NCBI RefSeq assembly: GCF_009727055.1 | Contig: NC_052349.1 | Span: 35,907,982-35,971,981, forward strand | From: Benincasa hispida | Taxonomy: Eukaryota > Streptophyta > Magnoliopsida > Cucurbitales > Cucurbitaceae | Length of the DNA: 64,000 nt | Direction of reading: 5' to 3' | Program-made: the position numbers and the translations under genes | Notes under the pieces: generated by a model | The model's database searches: none | The model's input: the letters and a program-made list of their open reading frames with translations, nothing else | What the model was told of the DNA's origin: nothing | Shown here: one piece after another, positions 59,418-64,000 of the stretch | Position numbering within the stretch: the first letter of the stretch is position 1 | How the letters are laid out: each line of letters starts with the position of its first letter

Positions 59418-61310
59418 ATGGCTTTAAACCCAGGACCTATTGATCCTGATGTTTTGTACGACCAGTCCATTCATCGATCATCTGTTGTATGGCGAGATCG
59501 TACTACTGGAGAAATATCTTGCAGGCATCGAGAGGCAGTTCTTCAGTGTACTATCCCGCTCCACCCTCGAATACTACCATTACTGCGCACATCTGGATTC
59601 TATGGGGTTGCTAGATTAGTATTTATTCAGCTGAACTGGCATCTGATCATAGCCTTGGTCGAGAAATGGAGGCTCGAGACACATACATTCCATATGTCTG
59701 TTTGAGAGTGCACTATCACTCTACAAGACATAGAAGTGTTGCTGGGGTTACCTGTTGATGGTGAGCCGGTCACCGGAGTGATGTACGATGACTAGTTAGA
59801 AGTTTGTCAACTGTACCTCGGTGCGACCCCACCTACCGACAAGATTAAAGGATCGAGGTTAAGTTTAATATGGTTAGGAACACAATTTTGTCAGCTCACA
59901 GATGATGTAGACGAGGAAACCGTCATAAGATATGCGCGAGCATATATACTACAAATGATGTGTGGAAGTCTGTTTTCAGATAAATCAAACCATTTTGTTC
60001 ATTTGATGTTCCTGCCACTATTAACTAACCTTCATGATGCGGGGTGGTATTCGTGGGGTGGAGCATGCTTGGCATGGTTGTATAGACAATTATGCAAAGC
60101 AACAAGACCTGAGGTTCGAGAGATAGCTGGGCCTCTCATACTTTTGCTACTATGGGCTTGGGAGCGATTTCCAACAATGGCTCCACATGTTAATGACGCT
60201 CAGTTAGTTGGACGAGCCTACGGTTCTCGATATCTTGTTTTAATTCAATTTAATTTTTATATGATTAATCTAGTTAATTTAAATCATAAATTATCAATTT
60301 AAAAATTATACAAATTTTTATTGTATTTGTCTTTAATATTCTCTAATATAATATTTTGTGTTTCAGGTTATTTGGGAACCGTACAAAATTATTATGTATA
60401 CTTTGCCTAATTTTTATACGAATGGTCAAAACATATGGCGGACGATGAGTCTTCTCATATGCTTTCATATTGGTGAATGGCATCTTCCTGACAGGATGAT
60501 GAGACAATTCGGTTTTCAGTAGGATGTCTCATCGTCTTGTAATACTGAACCCGTGCTACATGATATTGACCTAAGGACTGGAGATTGGTCCGAAAAATTT
60601 GCACATTTGGTAGTGCGATGGCACTATCGTGCAAGGTTTATTGCATTGGGGGTTTCTCTTGAACAGTTTGACACAGATGTCACTCCAGAATATATTCATT
60701 GGTATAATAATATCACAAGGCGCTACGTCGCTTGTCTGGGAGCAGCTGTGGTCATCTGGTAAATGAATATTATCTAATTATTTTTAATTTAAATTTATTT
60801 TAAATATTTCTAATTGGTTTTATAATTCATAGAGATCGAACAACCGTAGACTCCGTGAGGTTGCGAATGATCTGAACCAGTTCTTGCTATATGTTAGTGA
60901 CAACCAAAGCTATATGGAGGAAATTCATTATATGTACGATATAACCTATTATTCTCTACCAGCTCCTAGACGTAGAGGACCTATCGGGAAGATGATGAGT
61001 TGATGAGATTGCACATAATGTGGAAGAGTTGCCCCTTTGATGCAGATGCAGAGTCAACTGATTATGTTTGTTCGATGATGATGATGCCAGCATTTGGTTT
61101 AGGACATTAGACTCAAAGGCGTCCTTCGTGTTCATACGTGCATGGACATGGCCAGGGTCGTTGGAGCATAATGAATATTTATATTATGAAGCACTGCAGA
61201 GTACCAGAGCAACATCAAGAAGAACCCAACAACCTCAAGTTCGAAGTCGACGACGACAACCAGCTCGAAATCGACGACGTCCGCCTGTGGACACATGTTT
61301 TTATAATTAT
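59418..61310 (+). pseudogene. Plant mobile domain (PMD, MAIN/MAIL-like) gene, disrupted
   Basis: The PMD is a plant domain found both in host genes such as MAIN and MAIL1 and in transposable elements. The frame from ATG 59418 contains GFYGVARLVFIQLNWHLI (residues about 60-77), typical of the domain, then ITLQDIEVLLGLPVDGEP, CLAWLYRQLC and LLLLWAWERFP. It is interrupted in frame by TGA at 59703-59705 and TAG at 59793-59795. The same frame continues to about 60236, followed by a probable intron with an acceptor at 60366. The second exon (from 60367) contains WEPYKIIMYTLPNFY and MMRQFGFQ, then TAG at 60520-60522, then VLHDIDLRTGDWS and EYIHWYNNITRRYV. A third exon starts near 60832 (NRRLREVANDLNQFL). 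Three nonsense codons make it a pseudogene. Products like this are often annotated as 'protein phosphatase 7 long form homolog', although no phosphatase motif is seen here. Confidence 0.82.
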
Positions 61311-61839
61311 TTTTATATAAATATATATTAATTTAAATTTTTTTTATTTTATGAGATATTATTTTTAATTTATTCTTTTATATATTATGAATAGTAATTA
61401 TTTGATATAGAAACTTTAAATGTCACTGACATAAATAATAATATCAGATAGTCTAAATCTAAAAATTTAGGTAAAAAAAACTTCAATATTCAAAATTAAA
61501 TATTTTAGATAATAATTTGGGACATAATAAATCAAATCAACACTCAAAACCTTCACATACAAGTCTATAAATAAGACTAATTGATATAAAGAACAAAAAT
61601 TTAATCACAGTAGTGAGGTCAATAGTTTAAACATTTTACAATAATAATCTTGGATTCCTTTTGTACATTTGTACCAAGATTTTGATGAAGTTTTTTTCTT
61701 TTTTTAAAAAAAATTATAAATAATAATAAAAATGTTTAGAAATTGTTTTATAAAATGGAAAATTAAAAAAAAAAAAAAAGGAAGAAAGAAAGAAGAAGGT
61801 GGAAGGGAATTAAATAAAAAAAAAAAGGAAAATTTGTAT

Positions 61840-61960
61840 GGATATCTCACTCTCGCTAACATCTCGCTCTCCTTCTCAGGATCTCGCTCTCTCTCAAAAT
61901 CTCGCTCTCTCTCATAATCTCACTCTCTCTTCATAACTCGCTCTCTCTTACTCTTCCCTC
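61840..61960. repeat. CTCTCTC-AATCTCGC array, right side, first block
   Basis: Units such as ATCTCGCTCTCTCTC lie in the opposite orientation to the arrays at 58280-58425, on the far side of the PMD pseudogene. Confidence 0.8.
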
Positions 61961-62214
61961 TTTCGTTCTCTCTCCAATACAAATTATTTATAACACATAA
62001 ATAATTATGAGTGTTATGAGGAAGGCTTTCATTCTCTCCACATCAAATCACTTGAGATGAAAAAACTACCCTTCATAAAAGTTCCAAAAAAAATCAAACC
62101 AAAAAGAAAAAAACTGGAAACTCCTAGTTAAGAAACTTCGTGTCAGATATGCACCAATGGATGGGTTAGAAAGAAAACATATCAAGCTGGAAACTCTCAA
62201 GTTAAAAAGAAAAG

Positions 62215-62315
62215 ACTGGAAACTCTTACTCTCTCTTAAAATCTCGCTCTCTCAGATCTCGCTCTCTCGCTCTCTCTCAATATCTCCCTCTCTCTACTCT
62301 TCCCTCTTTCTTCTC
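62215..62315. repeat. CTCTCTC-AATCTCGC array, right side, second block
   Basis: A second block of the same pyrimidine-rich units. The flanks of both blocks (CTTCCCTCTTTC then CTCTCTCMAATACAAA, then ACACATMAAATAATTATGA) are also repeated, so a unit of roughly 370 bases (61850-61990 and 62225-62365) has been duplicated. Confidence 0.75.
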
Positions 62316-62647
62316 TCTCAATACAAAATTATTTTAACACATCAAATAATTATGATGTTATAAGGAAGGTTTCCGAATTGAGAAAGGTCTTTCGTTCTCC
62401 ATATCAAATAATTATGAGAAAGTGTCCGAAATGATAATTAAACAGACTCAATAATAATTAGAGTAAGGTCGAGGGTTCAAAGTTCGACGTACAAAAAATA
62501 CCAAAAGGGAAGGTCGAGGATTCAAAATTTAACCTATGTTAGGTCGATTTCAACCCTCATCTTATTTTTAAAAAAAATAAACAATAATATTTTACAAATA
62601 GTTTGAAAACAAACTATATTTTCCTAATAATTTTAAAATGACAATAT

Positions 62648-64000
62648 CCTTTTAATTTCCCACTTACATCTCCCACATTCTCTTTCTAATTGTCCTTTTC
62701 TCCTTTTTTTCTTTTTTCTTTTTCTTTTACTTAATTCCCTCTTCTTATTCTTTTTCTTATTAGTCTATAAGAATTTTGAATATAAATTACTTACTCGAGT
62801 TATATATATATTTTTTCATTTTCCTTTATGTTTTTCCTCTTGGTTTATAGGAAATTAGATAATCACAAATAAGTAATGAACCAAATCAATGAAATCATGT
62901 ACAACTGAATTAACTTCTCGAGAAATATAGTCAAAAGAGACATCTTGAAATATCATTACAAAAGATAATAGTATCAAATCATCAAGTAAAAACTTCTGAG
63001 TAAACTGAAATCTCTTAATTTCAAATGTTTGAATTAAGATAAAATCGTTCTAATGAATACCTAAATAAAATCGTTCTAATGAATACCTAAATAACAAATA
63101 TCCAACCTTCAGTCAAGCAAAGATCCTCCATACTTAACACATAACGGAGTAATAAAGAAACATCCCTCAAATTTTGAATAGAGACTCTAAACTAATAGTT
63201 TTATCAATTCAAATTTTATTAATTTCAAATCAATTTAGATACATACAAAAGATTAATATAAATTAAAGAAAAATATGAAAATCAAATATATAACCTTGGG
63301 ATTTCATCAACATAGTCTTGCTTCCCTATTTTTTAAAACTTATATTAGAGAAATATGCTATAATGTGTGGTATTTTTTGGAGAACATAATTTATTTTTAA
63401 AAATAGCTATAAATGCACTCATACTAAATTAATTAGTTATGAAATTGATAGTTTATTTGAAAACTATAGTTTGATTAAATGTATGCCATTATGAAATTTT
63501 ACAAAAAGGGACATAAATTCAGTTAAAACTATCTTAATTTAAAATTTACAAATAAATTTAATTAGTCATAACAAACACAATAAGAAAAATCGTACCTACT
63601 TATTTGTATATAGAATACAAACAATTTAAAAAGAAAAAATATTGCCCTATCACTTGAGCCATAAAAATACATCATATAGAAGCTCTATTAAAATTGAAAT
63701 TCGATATATGCAATCTAATGTAAATTGAATTATCTGCCATGGAGAAACTTGTGACTCAAGTAAAACCATTATAGATAGTTAAAAAGAAATTAAAAAAAAA
63801 AAAAAAACGAAAAGAAAAACCAAATTCTCTTCCCAGACGTAATGCAGTCCAGGCTGGCATCCGTTAGAACTTATCCTTTCAAAATATCGCGATAAATTCC
63901 GTTGTCGCGAGACATTCTCCCTCGTTTCTTTCCATAAACGAACAATAAATTTCAGTTTGGATCTCCCAAGATCCACGCCCTTACGTGGCAGCCCAGTACC
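62648..64000. other. AT-rich right edge, no supported gene
   Basis: A 26-base unit (AAAATCGTTCTAATGAATAC plus CTAAAT) is tandemly duplicated at 63041-63092. The last 170 bases are GC-richer and could belong to a gene continuing beyond the window, but nothing is recognisable. Confidence 0.45.

Larger units (their letters stand above)
57909..62647. mobile_element. Candidate terminal-inverted-repeat element carrying a broken plant-mobile-domain gene
   Basis: The left end (ATATTATTGTTTTCAAAAC with TTATTAGAGAAATATTG) and the reverse complement of the right end (ATATTGTCATTTTAAAA with TTATTAGGAAAATATAG) align over about 45 bases with mismatches and gaps. Just inside, both ends carry TCGAGGGTT/GAAC words in opposite orientation, and arrays of GAGAGCGAGATT on the left face CTCTCTCAAAATCTCGC on the right. 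A plant-mobile-domain gene lies between. Mutator-like elements are known to carry such domains, but no transposase or clear 9-bp duplication was found (CCTTTAGTATT versus CCTTTTAATTT is too imperfect). Confidence 0.5.

Noticed and set aside
63779..63976. 65-aa minus-strand frame at the right edge
   Set aside because: No recognisable motif and it runs into a poly-T-derived hydrophobic tail; it could be part of a gene outside the window, but there is no support.

Overview
This is a stretch of plant nuclear DNA, most likely from a dicot in the Cucurbitaceae. The evidence is two genes with canonical GT-AG introns and plant-type telo-box (AAACCCTAA) leaders, very AT-rich intergenic DNA, Ty1/copia and Ty3/gypsy LTR retrotransposons, and a 'gatagac/tctatca' dispersed repeat that I associate with melon, cucumber and gourd genomes. 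The family assignment is an inference; the plant origin is firm.

Layout. 1-5149: AT-rich intergenic DNA. 5150-6697 (-): an intact five-exon reticulon-like gene (207 aa). 8980-11089 (-): an intact two-exon homologue of PRKR-interacting protein 1, a spliceosome-associated protein (172 aa). These are the only two genes I can support as intact. 11117-15240: AT-rich with no gene. 15245-18560 (+): a decayed L1-type LINE. 18580-25905: a minus-strand copia-like LTR with part of its internal region. That LTR was hit by a 1.7-kb solo LTR (duplication GTCCC) and by a 730-bp non-autonomous hAT element (duplication TACCCAAC). 28103-51517: a four-level nest. A minus-strand copia element (duplication GAAAT) contains a minus-strand Ty3/gypsy element at 30421-48194 (duplication CTCAA). 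That contains a copia-like LTR (34470-about 43830), which in turn is split by a plus-strand Tekay/Del-like gypsy gag-pol plus 3' LTR (about 34881-42099). 53495-53741: a Harbinger/Tourist-type MITE (duplication TAA). 54565-57133: a solo LTR (duplication AAAAT). 57909-62647: a region with imperfect inverted ends, arrays of a GAGAGCGAGATT motif in opposite orientation on the two sides, and a broken plant-mobile-domain gene inside. The remainder is AT-rich.

The two genes are unrelated housekeeping-type loci; nothing suggests they work together. All transposon proteins here are interrupted by stops or frameshifts. Several of these stops look like C-to-T decay of methylated DNA.

Assembly quality matters in this window. 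Two copies of the Nextera mate-pair junction adapter (15531-15562 and 35900-35937) are embedded in the sequence. There are N gaps at 25144-25160, 35690-35705 and 38428. Each of these five places is flanked by a duplicated sequence, so local structure around them should not be taken as biology.
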